From: Nonomuraea sediminis
GTDB lineage: Bacteria; Actinomycetota; Actinomycetes; Streptosporangiales; Streptosporangiaceae
DNA: 64,000 nt
Assembly (NCBI RefSeq): GCF_018531495.1
Contig: NZ_JAHDTI010000016.1
Coordinates: forward strand, 62,001-126,000
Direction of reading: 5' to 3'
Part shown: positions 50,208-58,340 of the stretch, one piece after another
Layout of the letters: each line of letters opens with the position of its first letter
Numbering within the stretch: the stretch's first letter is position 1
Made by a program: the position numbers and the translations under genes
The notes under the pieces: generated by a model
The model's database searches: none
Seen by the model: only the letters and a program-made list of their open reading frames with translations
What the model was told of the DNA's origin: nothing

Positions 50208-50243
50208 ACTAGTCTCTCGTCAACTAGTAGCTCTGGGGCTAGT
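50208..50243. promoter_or_regulatory. Three ACTAGT-type sites at exact 15-bp spacing (PadR operator)
   Basis: ACTAGT occurs at 50208-50213 and 50223-50228, and GCTAGT at 50238-50243, each 15 bp from the next. The third merges with TAGTAT (50240-50245), a -10 whose distance to ATG 50253 implies a leaderless PadR mRNA. The array lies in the 65-bp gap between divergent genes, so PadR binding would block both. Confidence 0.65.
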
Positions 50244-50252
50244 ATCAGCTGC

Positions 50253-50837
50253 ATGAACAGTTCACCCTTGGCCCTCACGGTCCTGGCGATGCTCAACTAC
50301 GAGCCCCAGCACCCGTACGGCATCCAGCGGCGCATCAAGCAGTGGGGAAAGGACATGGTCGTCAACGTGGGCCAGCGGGCCTCGCTCTACCGGGTGATCG
50401 ACCGGATGCAGGCCGACGGGCTCGTCACGGTCCGCGAGACCGGGCGCGACCAGCTCTACCCAGAGCGGACGGTCTACGAGATCACCGAGGCGGGGCGCGA
50501 GCGGGTGTACGAGTGGCTGACGGAGATGCTGGCCGTACCCAAGCAGGAGTTCCCGCAGTTCCCCGCGGCGCTGTCGAACATGATGCTGCTCACTCCCGAG
50601 GAGACGATCGGGGTGCTGGAGCGGCGTGAGCAGGCGATCAGCCGGTCGCTGGCCGAGCTGGAGTCGGGCCTGGCCGAGGCGGAGAACGTGCCGAGGGTCG
50701 CCGTGCTGGAGAGCGAGTACCTGCGCGCGATGGCCAGGACCGAGGCGCAGTGGCTGCGCGCGGTCATCGACGACATCAGGCGGGGGCGGCTGAGCTGGTC
50801 GCTGGAGGAACTGGAAGCGGTGGCCGGTCCTGATTAA
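50253..50837 (+). CDS. PadR-family repressor
   Basis: The 194-residue protein has an N-terminal winged helix (LALTVLAMLNYEPQHPYGIQRRIKQWG; RASLYRVIDRMQADGLVTVRETGR; YEITEAGRERVYEWL) and a C-terminal Vir-type helical domain. PadR proteins sense phenolics or drugs. It is divergent from the hypothetical/monooxygenase unit with ACTAGT sites between them. It has no visible Shine-Dalgarno. Confidence 0.92.
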   Translation: MNSSPLALTVLAMLNYEPQHPYGIQRRIKQWGKDMVVNVGQRASLYRVIDRMQADGLVTVRETGRDQLYPERTVYEITEAGRERVYEWLTEMLAVPKQEFPQFPAALSNMMLLTPEETIGVLERREQAISRSLAELESGLAEAENVPRVAVLESEYLRAMARTEAQWLRAVIDDIRRGRLSWSLEELEAVAGPD

Positions 50838-50839
50838 TC

Positions 50840-51496
50840 ATGGCAAGTATGCGATGGGTTACCTTTGACTGCTTCGGCACTCTCGTCGACTGGCGGCACG
50901 GCATCTCCACCAGCGCCGACCTGCTGGCGCCCGGGCAGGGACCACGGCTGGTCGCCGCCTACATCCGGCATGAGCAACAGGTGCAGGCAGAATCTCCCAC
51001 GATGCGCTACCGGGACGTGCTGGCCGAGACGCTGCGCCGGGCGTGCGCCGACGAGGGCGTGCCGCTCTCGCGCGACGACGCCGGGATCCTGGGCGTCACG
51101 CTGCCGTTCTGGCCGGTCTTCCCCGACGTCGCCACCGAGCTGACGACGCTGCGGGAGGCCGGATGGAACCTGGGGCTGCTCACCAACTGCGACCTGGACC
51201 TGATCGGCGAGACGCGGCGGCGGCTGCCCGTACCGTTCGAGGCTGTGGTGACCTCCGAGGACGCCGGCGCCTACAAGCCGGCCGACAACCACTTCGACCG
51301 CTTCGACGCCGCGTTCCAGCCGGAGCAGTGGGTGCACGTGGCGCAGGGCTACGTGCACGACATGGTGCCCGCGCACCGGCTGGGGATCGCCCGGGTGTGG
51401 ATCAACCGTCAGGACGAGCGGCCCGCGGACCCGTCGATCCTGCAGCAGGTGCTGCCCGACCTGAAGGGCCTCCTGGCGGCCGTCGAGCGGGCCTAA
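50840..51496 (+). CDS. HAD hydrolase (haloacid dehalogenase-like)
   Basis: The 218-residue HAD protein has the nucleophile Asp in TFDCFGTLVDW, motif II in LLTNCD and the Lys/acid motif in SEDAGAYKPADNHFD. The length and cap position fit 2-haloacid dehalogenase or phosphatase subfamily I members. It begins 2 bp after the PadR stop and is probably coupled to it. The stop overlaps the convergent DivIVA-repeat gene by 4 bp. Confidence 0.88.
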   Translation: MASMRWVTFDCFGTLVDWRHGISTSADLLAPGQGPRLVAAYIRHEQQVQAESPTMRYRDVLAETLRRACADEGVPLSRDDAGILGVTLPFWPVFPDVATELTTLREAGWNLGLLTNCDLDLIGETRRRLPVPFEAVVTSEDAGAYKPADNHFDRFDAAFQPEQWVHVAQGYVHDMVPAHRLGIARVWINRQDERPADPSILQQVLPDLKGLLAAVERA

Positions 51497-52047
51497 CCGC
51501 CCTCGCGCTGCTCCAGCACGTCGGCGATCCCGGCCAGGAAGGCGTCCACGTCGGCGATCAGGTAGCCGGGGCGCAGCAGCACGGTGGAGAACTTGGCCGC
51601 GCGGACTTCCTTGGCCGTCACCGGGTAGGCGGTGGTGCCGCGCAGCGTGGCCACGATCCGGTCCAGGAACGCGTCGATCTCGTCCTCGTTGTAGCCGGTG
51701 CCCATCCGGCCGGGCCTGAACGCCACCCGCTCCACGCGGGCCGCCTGCGTCTCGAACCACTCCTCGCGCAGCAGGTCCCCGGTGGGCTCGGCCATGGCCA
51801 GCCGTAACGGGCTCTTGGCCATCGTCTCCAGCGCCACCACGAACGCCTCGAGCGCGAAGTCGACTGCGGTCTCGTGGTAGCCGCCGCGCCTGCCGCGGAA
51901 GGTGGCCCTGCGCACCTCGTCGGCGGTGACCGGCTCGACGTCGCGCTTGCCCCGGCCCAGGGTCGCCTCGATGCGCGCGACCAGAGCGTCGACCTCGGCC
52001 GGGTCGTAACCGGAGCGCATACCCATGACGCGCGGAAAGCGGTTCAA
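51493..52047 (-). CDS. DivIVA-domain repeat protein
   Basis: The 184-residue protein is built from short DivIVA-type repeats: GYDPAEVDALVARIEATL with VTADEVRRATF, GYHETAVDFALEAFV, GYNEDEIDAFLDRIVATL with VTAKEVRAAKF, and GYLIADVDAFLAGI. Two or three full copies alternate with two degenerate ones. It lacks the long coiled coil of Wag31/DivIVA, so it is not the polar-growth scaffold itself; a membrane-curvature or cell-division accessory role is inferred. Confidence 0.85.
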   Translation of the reverse strand: MNRFPRVMGMRSGYDPAEVDALVARIEATLGRGKRDVEPVTADEVRRATFRGRRGGYHETAVDFALEAFVVALETMAKSPLRLAMAEPTGDLLREEWFETQAARVERVAFRPGRMGTGYNEDEIDAFLDRIVATLRGTTAYPVTAKEVRAAKFSTVLLRPGYLIADVDAFLAGIADVLEQREGG

Positions 52048-52140
52048 GCCTGCGCTCCAATCTCAACGTGTGCCGAGGGTATCCCTATTGTGGGGCTCTT
52101 TATCCTGACAATGCGAGTCGCCCGATACGGTTGCAGCCCT

Positions 52141-52842
52141 ATGCGTCTTTCGAAGGTCTCCTTCCGGTATCGAAGGCGTTCCCCCTCCGTGCTCAGCGAC
52201 GTGGACCTCGCGCTCGAGCCGGGCGACGTGATCGAGGTGACCGGGGGCAACGGGGCGGGCAAATCCACCCTGCTGCGCCTGCTAGGCGGGCTGACCAGGC
52301 CGACGACCGGCACGATCACCGGCCGTCCCGCCGTGGTGGGGTTCGCGCCCGACAGGTTCCCCGCCGAGCAGCCCTTCACCGTGTCGGGCTATCTGCGGCA
52401 CATGTCCCGCGTGCGCGGCGGCGCCCGCTGGGAGCCGTGGGCGGAACGGCTGGGCATGACCGAACTGCTCGGGCTCCGGCTGGGCGAACTGTCCAAGGGC
52501 AGCGCGCACAAGGTCGGCCTGACCCAGGCGCTGATGGCCTCCCCCGGGCTGCTGGTGCTCGACGAGCCGTTCGCCGGGCTCGACGCCGACACCCGGTCGA
52601 ACCTTCCCGGGCTCATCACCGAACTCTCCGCCGACGGCACCATCGTCATCGCCAGCGACCACCAGGGCGGGCTGCGCGACCTGTCCTCCGTGCGGCACCT
52701 CACGGTCGTGAGCGGCCACGTCAAGGAGTCCTCGCTCGCGACCCGGTCCACGATCGAGGTGGACGTGCCGTCCGTCGAGGTCGCCGGGTTCCTGGCGCGG
52801 ATGCGTGCCGAGGGCTACCAGGCCAGGGAGGTGGGACGGTGA
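52141..52842 (+). CDS. ABC transporter ATPase (small exporter)
   Basis: The 233-residue ATPase has Walker A GGNGAGKSTLL and a Walker B in LLVLDEPFAGLD. The signature is an unusual LSKGSAHKVGLTQAL in place of LSGGQ, and the H-loop is ASDH. The degenerate signature is seen in other ABC-2 exporters with divergent partners. ATG 52141 has TACGGT upstream and no Shine-Dalgarno. It is coupled to the membrane-protein gene by a 4-bp overlap. Confidence 0.85.
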   Translation: MRLSKVSFRYRRRSPSVLSDVDLALEPGDVIEVTGGNGAGKSTLLRLLGGLTRPTTGTITGRPAVVGFAPDRFPAEQPFTVSGYLRHMSRVRGGARWEPWAERLGMTELLGLRLGELSKGSAHKVGLTQALMASPGLLVLDEPFAGLDADTRSNLPGLITELSADGTIVIASDHQGGLRDLSSVRHLTVVSGHVKESSLATRSTIEVDVPSVEVAGFLARMRAEGYQAREVGR

Positions 52843-53513
52843 TCGCGCTCACCGTCTTCCGCGTGGCGGCCTACGTCCGCTCGCACCGCGTCTACCAGGC
52901 CCTGCTGCCGATCCTGGTGATGCTGGCCATCGTCTACGCCAGCCGGGCTCCCGCCGGCTCCGAAGCCGCGGCGCTGACCGACTCGGCCGTGCTCGTCATC
53001 CCGTTCCTGGCCTGGTCGTCGCGCGGGCTCCTGGACACCGAGCCCGACCAGCAGCGCGCCATCTCGGCCACCGGCGTCGGCGGGCCCGGCAAGGAGATTC
53101 TCGCCGGTCTGCTCGCCGCCGCCTGCGTCTCGACCGTTTTCGCCGCGCTCGCCCTGGGCTGGGGTGTGCTGCTCGGAGTCGCGGTCTCGCCCTCCTCCGC
53201 CGTCCTGACGGCCGCGATCGTCCTGCATGCGCTCGCGGTGCTGGCCGGGGTCACGCTCGGCGCCCTCACCAGCCGGGCGATCCTGCGCTCTCCCGCGGTC
53301 TCGATCATGGCGCTGCTGATCGGGTTCCTCGTCATGCTGGTGGTCAGCTCCAGCCCCGCCTACTGGCTGACGGTCCCGATCACCCGCTGGATGAAGTCCG
53401 CCGGCCTCGGCCACCTCCCCGCCGACCTGCCGCTGCTCGCCGGGATCTCCCTGGGGTGGTGCGCGCTGGGCCTGGCCGTCTACTGCACTTTGCGCCACAC
53501 CCGCGGCGCCTGA
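52839..53513 (+). CDS. ABC-2-like exporter membrane protein
   Basis: The 224-residue protein has about six hydrophobic helices (LLPILVMLAIVYASR, ILAGLLAAACVSTVFAALALGWGVLLG, VSIMALLIGFLVMLVVS) and is the membrane partner of the preceding ATPase. No family signature beyond ABC-2-like topology is apparent. GTG 52839 follows GGGAGGTGGGAC. Confidence 0.78.
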   Translation: MIALTVFRVAAYVRSHRVYQALLPILVMLAIVYASRAPAGSEAAALTDSAVLVIPFLAWSSRGLLDTEPDQQRAISATGVGGPGKEILAGLLAAACVSTVFAALALGWGVLLGVAVSPSSAVLTAAIVLHALAVLAGVTLGALTSRAILRSPAVSIMALLIGFLVMLVVSSSPAYWLTVPITRWMKSAGLGHLPADLPLLAGISLGWCALGLAVYCTLRHTRGA

Positions 53514-53691
53514 CCCTCGTACGGCGGGCCGCCTCTACGTGGCACGGGCAGCCGGGGTCCGTGGTGCCTGGCTGACGAGGTGTCGTAGCGGCGAGAAGCG
53601 CGGGGCACTCATCCGTGGCGACCCGTGCCGGGCCTCAGGGGACGTCGGCGCGGGGCGGTTGCGGTGGCCTGCCGTACAACAGCAGCGAGAG

Positions 53692-54792
53692 CTATTCGGC
53701 GGCGGCGAGCTGGCCGCAGGCGCCGTCGATCTCACGGCCGCGGGTGTCGCGGACCGTCACGGGGACGCCGTGGAACTCCAGGCGGCGGACGAAGGCGCGC
53801 TCGTCCTCAGGCCGGGAGGCCGTCCACTTCGAGCCGGGCGTCGGGTTGAGCGGGATCAGGTTGACGTGCACCAGCTTGTTGCGCACGAGCTTGCCGAGCA
53901 GGTCGGCCCGCCACTCCTGGTCGTTGATGTCCTTGATCAGGGCGTACTCGATGGAGACCCGGCGCTTGGTCTTGGCCGCGTACGCCCAGGCGGCGTCCAG
54001 GACCTCGGCGACCTTCCAGCGGGTGTTGATCGGCACGAGCGTGTCGCGCAGCTCGTCGTCGGGCGCGTGCAGCGACAGAGCGAGCGTGACGGGCATGCCC
54101 TCGTCGGCGAGCTTGCCGATCGCGGGCACCAGCCCGACCGTCGAGACGGTGACGCCGCGGGCGGAGATGCCCAGGCCGTCCGGAGCGGGCTCCACCATGC
54201 GGCGGACGGCCTCCACGACCTGCTTGTAGTTGGCCAGCGGCTCGCCCATGCCCATGAACACGACGTTGCTCACCCGGCCGGGACCGCCGGGGATCTGGCC
54301 CTGCGCGAGCGCGCGGGCACCGGCGACCACCTGCTCGACGATCTCGGCGGTCGACATGTTGCGGGTCAGGCCCGCCTGGCCGGTGGCGCAGAAGGGGCAG
54401 TTCATGCCGCATCCGGCCTGGGACGACACGCACATCGTGACCCGGTCGGGGTAGCGCATCAGCACCGACTCGACCAGCGCGCCGTCGAACAGCCGCCACA
54501 GGGTCTTGCGGGTGGTGCCGGCGTCGGTCGTCATCTCCCTGACAGGCGTCAGCAGCGTCGGCAGCAGCGCGCCCAGCCTCTCCCTGGCGGCGGCCGGCAG
54601 GTCCGTCATCGCCTCGAGGTCGCTGGTCAGGTGGGAGAAGTAGTGGCGGGACAGCTGGTCGGCACGGAACGGCTTCTCACCCAGCTCGGCCACCGCGGCC
54701 CTGCGGGCGGCCATGTTCAGGTCCGCCAGGTGCCGCGCGGGCTTGGCCCGGCGGGGCGCGACGAAGGTGAGCTGGCCTGGAGGCTGGGACAC
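53692..54792 (-). CDS. rlmN: 23S rRNA (A2503-C2)/tRNA (A37-C2) methyltransferase RlmN
   Basis: The 366-residue radical-SAM methyltransferase has a CxxxCxxC cluster in GCGMNCPFCATGQAG, VFMGMGEPLANY, and the C-terminal GREIDGACGQL with the resolving Cys. The N-terminal domain ends in FRADQLSRHYF. GTG 54792 fits the family start (QPPGQLTFVAPRRAKPARHLADL). A TACGCT -10 lies at 54824-54829 (minus strand). It is separated from cdsA by a repeat array and a SUFU-like gene, unlike the usual close spacing. Confidence 0.95.
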   Translation of the reverse strand: MSQPPGQLTFVAPRRAKPARHLADLNMAARRAAVAELGEKPFRADQLSRHYFSHLTSDLEAMTDLPAAARERLGALLPTLLTPVREMTTDAGTTRKTLWRLFDGALVESVLMRYPDRVTMCVSSQAGCGMNCPFCATGQAGLTRNMSTAEIVEQVVAGARALAQGQIPGGPGRVSNVVFMGMGEPLANYKQVVEAVRRMVEPAPDGLGISARGVTVSTVGLVPAIGKLADEGMPVTLALSLHAPDDELRDTLVPINTRWKVAEVLDAAWAYAAKTKRRVSIEYALIKDINDQEWRADLLGKLVRNKLVHVNLIPLNPTPGSKWTASRPEDERAFVRRLEFHGVPVTVRDTRGREIDGACGQLAAAE

Positions 54793-55534
54793 GTGGCTTG
54801 CCTTTTCTCGACTGTTTCCGACCAGCGTAGTGAACGTTCCCCACCCCCCGCGCATTCCTCCACCCCTCCACCCGTACGGCCAGCCAACCACCCACCACCG
54901 CGAAGCCCACCCCGACCCCCACCAAACCCCGCACCCACAAATCGCCCCCAGACCGCACGCCCACTACTTCCTCGCCCCTGCGGCACCCACGACCGATCCG
55001 CGCCCGCCTCCTGCTCGCGGGGCAATCCCAGCAAGCGCGTCCGCCTCTATGCGCGACGCACCGCATCCCGCGCTTGCGACACACATGACCGCCCCGCACC
55101 CCGACCCACGACGCGACCCCAGGAAACGCGTCAACCTCCACGCGCCCGCACGTCCCCGGCCTGCGCCACACACGATCGATCCGCACCGCTCCCCGGCTCG
55201 GCGAGGTAATCCCAGAGAGCGCATCCACCTCCATCCGCGACTCAGCACGGCCCACGCTCGACCACCCGCACCCCCGCCACCGACCTACGACGCGACCGAG
55301 GAAACGCGTCCACCTCTATGCGCGACGCACCACAGCCCACGCTCGCGGCACACATGGCCGCCCCGCACCCCCGAACCCACGACGCGACCCCAGGAAACGC
55401 GTCCACCGCCACGCGCGAGTCACTACATCCCGCCCCTGCGGTGCAGGTCGGGTGGGGGGTAAGGGATGTGGGGGAACTCCTGGTGGCGAGATGCCTCGCA
55501 TGGGAGATATTTCGCGATCTAAAGTCGTACTCGT
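54793..55534. other. 742-bp gene-free region upstream of rlmN
   Basis: Apart from the rlmN promoter (54824-54829) and a C-rich, low-complexity stretch at 54840-54960, this gap is taken up by the tandem repeats described at 55029-55449. Frames that look open on the minus strand differ from repeat to repeat and have no consistent product, so I call no gene. The last 85 bp should hold the promoter of the SUFU-like gene, but no clear hexamers are seen. Confidence 0.7.
55029..55449. repeat. Tandem array of five degenerate ~90-bp repeats
   Basis: Units start at about 55029, 55119, 55211, 55298 and 55390 (lengths 90, 92, 87, 92, last one cut short), with a partial copy before them. Each starts with CAGGAAACGCGTCCACCTC or a variant. 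At three junctions, GACGCG and CGCGTC flank a 10-11 bp loop, so a hairpin recurs at the boundaries. Two subtypes alternate, one with CACACATGACCGCCCCGCAC, the other with GATCGATCCGCACCGC. Unit divergence is too great and no spacer structure exists, so it is not CRISPR. Confidence 0.75.
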
Positions 55535-56560
55535 ATGGCGATGTTTCGGTCGGCGTCTGGCGAGGGGCAGGCCGAGGTCGTCCTCACTGCCGGCAACCCG
55601 TACGGCAGCCGGACCCTGGTGGTCGAGCGGGACGAGGACTCCTCGGTCGCTTACCTGTGCTCATCCGACGGCCAGGTGCACGGCGCGGTCTGGCTGGCCA
55701 ACCACTGCCCCGCCCCCTCGGTCGTGGACCTGGCACGGATCAACGCGGGCCTGCCACCGCTGATGCCCCGCCCCAACACGCTCCACCCCGAGGGCCGCCG
55801 CCCGCTCGGGCAGCTGACCGCGCTCTGGTTCGAGGAGGGCGACGGCGTCGCGCTCTACGAGGACAGCAGCCTGCTCGCGGTGATCCCCGGATGGGCGGAC
55901 ATGAGCCGCGGCATGCCCGGCTACGCCCGCGACGCGGTGGGCGAGTCGCCTTTCGCCTGGGCGCTCTCGGAGGCGCTCGAAGGCCTGGAGCCCCGGATCG
56001 CCAACGCCCGCTCGTACTGGCGCTGGCGGCACAGCGAGGGATCGTGGCCGTCGTTCCAGGAGTTCGTCATGGGACACCTGGACCGCGCGCTCGGCCCCGC
56101 GGGCCGCTACTGGGACGCGGGCGGCGAGCGCCTCCCCACCGTCGGGATCACCGAGCGCCCGCCGTACGCGGACAGGGAGTACACGGTCCTGTCGACCGTG
56201 GGCATGAGCTGCCAGCGCATGCCCACCGTCGAGCAGTGGATCGACCAGCCCGGCGCCTACGCCAGAATCGAGCTGGCCGTGGCCACCCGCGAAGACCCCC
56301 GCGACGCCGCGCTCCTGCTCGTGTGGCTGGGCCAGTACCCCTGGCACTCGGTCACCTGGCTCGGCCACGGCCACACGGCCCGCTGGTACCACGAACCGTC
56401 GACCTTCCCCCTGGGCCCGCAATACTCAGGCGTCCTGATGACCGCCGACCCCCCAGACATGCCCGACATGTCCGGCTTCGTCTTCGGTGGCGAGGCTGTC
56501 CGCTGGCTCTGGCTCCACCCCATCACCCCCGAAACCCTCAACACACCCCCAACCCCCTAA
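55535..56560 (+). CDS. Suppressor-of-fused (SUFU) domain-like protein
   Basis: The 341-residue soluble protein has a C-terminal half (about 180-340) with the SUFU-domain pattern: YTVLSTVGMSCQRMP, YARIELAVATR, LLLVWLGQYPWHSVTWLGHGHTARW and FPLGPQYSGVLMTADPP. Bacterial SUFU proteins are often immunity proteins or orphans near toxin loci; no toxin gene is near. The N-terminal half is unassigned. There is no signal peptide. It sits alone between the repeat array and cdsA, which may mark an insertion into the core gene block. Confidence 0.75.
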   Translation: MAMFRSASGEGQAEVVLTAGNPYGSRTLVVERDEDSSVAYLCSSDGQVHGAVWLANHCPAPSVVDLARINAGLPPLMPRPNTLHPEGRRPLGQLTALWFEEGDGVALYEDSSLLAVIPGWADMSRGMPGYARDAVGESPFAWALSEALEGLEPRIANARSYWRWRHSEGSWPSFQEFVMGHLDRALGPAGRYWDAGGERLPTVGITERPPYADREYTVLSTVGMSCQRMPTVEQWIDQPGAYARIELAVATREDPRDAALLLVWLGQYPWHSVTWLGHGHTARWYHEPSTFPLGPQYSGVLMTADPPDMPDMSGFVFGGEAVRWLWLHPITPETLNTPPTP

Positions 56561-56618
56561 CAGGGACTGTCCGATCTCCGGCCGAAAGAGACCCGCCGCA
56601 GATCTGCAGCCTCGTGCC

Positions 56619-56740
56619 GAGGAGGGCGGGCCCGCCGTACGGGGGACGTCAAGATCGCCGCACTGAGGAAGACGGGCCCCGCCGTACAGGGGCGTCAGGA
56701 TCGTCGTGCTGGGGAGGATGGGCGGGCCGTACGGCGGGCG
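56619..56740. repeat. Three tandem ~46-49-bp repeats after the SUFU-like gene
   Basis: Units starting GAGGAGGGCGGGCCCGCCGT (56619), GAGGAAGACGGGCCCCGCCG (56665) and GAGGATGGGCGGGCCGTACG (56714) share a GGGCC-CGCCGTACGG core that is itself palindromic. They lie at the 3' ends of the SUFU-like gene and cdsA, so the hairpins may act as a terminator. Confidence 0.6.
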
Positions 56741-56745
56741 TTGGG

Positions 56746-57585
56746 TTAGAAGAAGATGGTCATCAGGAGCCAGACCGGCACGAGGGTGGTGACCAGGGAG
56801 TCGAGGCGGTCCATCAGGCCGCCGTGGCCGGGGAGGATCGTGCCCATGTCCTTGATGCCCAGGTCCCGCTTGATCATGGACTCGATGAGGTCGCCGACAG
56901 TCGCCAGGAGCGCCGCCAGCGCCCCGATCAGCGCGCCCTGCCAGATCGCCCCGTGCATGAGCCAGACCACCAGCCAGGCCCCGACCGCAGTGCACGCGAT
57001 GATCGACCCGGCCAAACCCTCCCAGGTCTTCTTCGGGCTGATCGCCGTCAGCTTGTGCCGCCCGAACAGCACGCCCGCGATGTAACCGCCGATGTCGCTC
57101 GCCACGGTCACCGCGATGAAGATCAGCACCCGGTTGTCGCCGTCGGCGGGCCGCAGCAGCAGCGCCGCGAACCCGGCCAGCATCGGCGGGTAGATCAGCG
57201 TGAACACCGACGCCGTGGAGTCACGCACGTACCCTTCGGTGCCCGAGCTGAACATCCGCCAGATCAGCAGCACGAACACGAACGCGACGAAAGCGCCGAG
57301 CAGCCACACCGGCCCGCCCCAGTAGGCGCCCGCCAACATCGCCACCATGCCGCCGAGCACCGGCACCGGCGGCACCTTGATGTCCCTGGTGCCCAGCGCC
57401 TGGGTCATCTCCACCACGCCGACGCCGACGGCCGCGGCCACGACCAGGAGGAACAGCTCCTTGATCGTGTACAGCGAGGCGATGACCGCCGCACCCAGGA
57501 CCACCCCGACCGCGATCGCCGCGGGCAGGTTCCTTCCGGTACGGCTGCCGCCGCTCGGGCTGGTGCCAGCCGTACGCTCTTCCAC
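56746..57585 (-). CDS. cdsA: Phosphatidate cytidylyltransferase CdsA
   Basis: The 279-residue integral membrane enzyme has about eight TM segments and the family signature ESMIKRDLGIKDMGTILPGHGGLMDRLDSL at the C-terminus. It makes CDP-diacylglycerol from phosphatidic acid and CTP. GTG 57585 has GGGAG 5 bp upstream; TTG 57597 is an alternative. It follows frr after a 187-bp gap in which nothing notable is seen. Confidence 0.95.
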   Translation of the reverse strand: MEERTAGTSPSGGSRTGRNLPAAIAVGVVLGAAVIASLYTIKELFLLVVAAAVGVGVVEMTQALGTRDIKVPPVPVLGGMVAMLAGAYWGGPVWLLGAFVAFVFVLLIWRMFSSGTEGYVRDSTASVFTLIYPPMLAGFAALLLRPADGDNRVLIFIAVTVASDIGGYIAGVLFGRHKLTAISPKKTWEGLAGSIIACTAVGAWLVVWLMHGAIWQGALIGALAALLATVGDLIESMIKRDLGIKDMGTILPGHGGLMDRLDSLVTTLVPVWLLMTIFF

Positions 57586-57772
57586 TCGTTCTCCCAAACC
57601 CGGTCAACCGCTCGGCGTCACACCGCTTCCCGCACGAACCAGCTGGTCCACGCCCACAGTGCGGCGTAACGGCGCCAAGCCCCGCATCGCCGGAGGAGCG
57701 TCTCCCTGGACAGAGCCCAGCCGAAGTGCGGTGACTGGGCCCTCCCCGGCTTGCCGTACGGAAAGTGCAGGC

Positions 57773-58330
57773 TCACACCTCGAGGAGCTCGGCCTCTTTG
57801 TGCTTGAGGAGCTCGTCGATCTTGGCGACGTGCTTGTGGGTGATGTCGTCGAGCTCCTTCTCGGCGCGGCGGACCTCGTCCTCGCCGGCCTCGCCATCCT
57901 TGATCATCTTGTCCAGAGTCTCCTTGGCCGTGCGGCGGATGTTGCGCACGGAGACCCTGGCATGCTCGCCCTTGTTCCTGGCGACCTTGATGTACTCCCT
58001 GCGGCGCTCCTCCGACAGCTCGGGGAACGACACGCGGATCACCGCGCCGTCGTTGCCGGGGTTGACGCCCAGGTCGGAGTCTCGGATCGCCTTCTCGATC
58101 GCGGCCATCGAGCCCTTGTCGTAGGGCTGGATGATGACCATGCGGGCCTCAGGCACGTGGAACGAGGCCAGCTGCTGGATCGGGGTCGGCGAACCGTAGT
58201 ACTCGGCGTTGATCTTGTTGAACATCGAGGGGGTCACCCTGCCCGTCCGGATGCCCGCGAAGTCCTCCTTCGCGACCGAGACGGCCTTGTCCATCTTTTC
58301 CTCTGCTTCGAGGAGAGTTTCGTCGATCAC
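57773..58330 (-). CDS. frr: Ribosome recycling factor
   Basis: The 185-residue protein has the RRF pattern: IRTGRVTPSMFNKINAEYYGSPTPIQQLASF, VVIIQPYD-like VIIQPYDKGSMAAIEKAI, and RDSDLGVNPGNDGAVIRVSFPELSEERRRE. It splits post-termination ribosomes with EF-G. The start is GTG 58330, 10 bp after pyrH. Confidence 0.97.
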   Translation of the reverse strand: MIDETLLEAEEKMDKAVSVAKEDFAGIRTGRVTPSMFNKINAEYYGSPTPIQQLASFHVPEARMVIIQPYDKGSMAAIEKAIRDSDLGVNPGNDGAVIRVSFPELSEERRREYIKVARNKGEHARVSVRNIRRTAKETLDKMIKDGEAGEDEVRRAEKELDDITHKHVAKIDELLKHKEAELLEV

Positions 58331-58340
58331 AGCGGCTCCC

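Noticed and set aside
54340..54370. Palindrome-like GTCGACATGTTGCGG near the rlmN middle as an operator
   Set aside because: It lies inside well-conserved rlmN coding sequence and is explained by the codons.
55029..55449. Possible CRISPR array
   Set aside because: Units are about 90 bp, diverge from one another and abut without unique spacers, and no cas gene is present.
54677..55501. Repeated minus-strand peptide such as VEVDAFPGVAS across the repeat array
   Set aside because: The reading frame changes between units and no start, ribosome site or consistent product exists; it is a by-product of DNA repeats.
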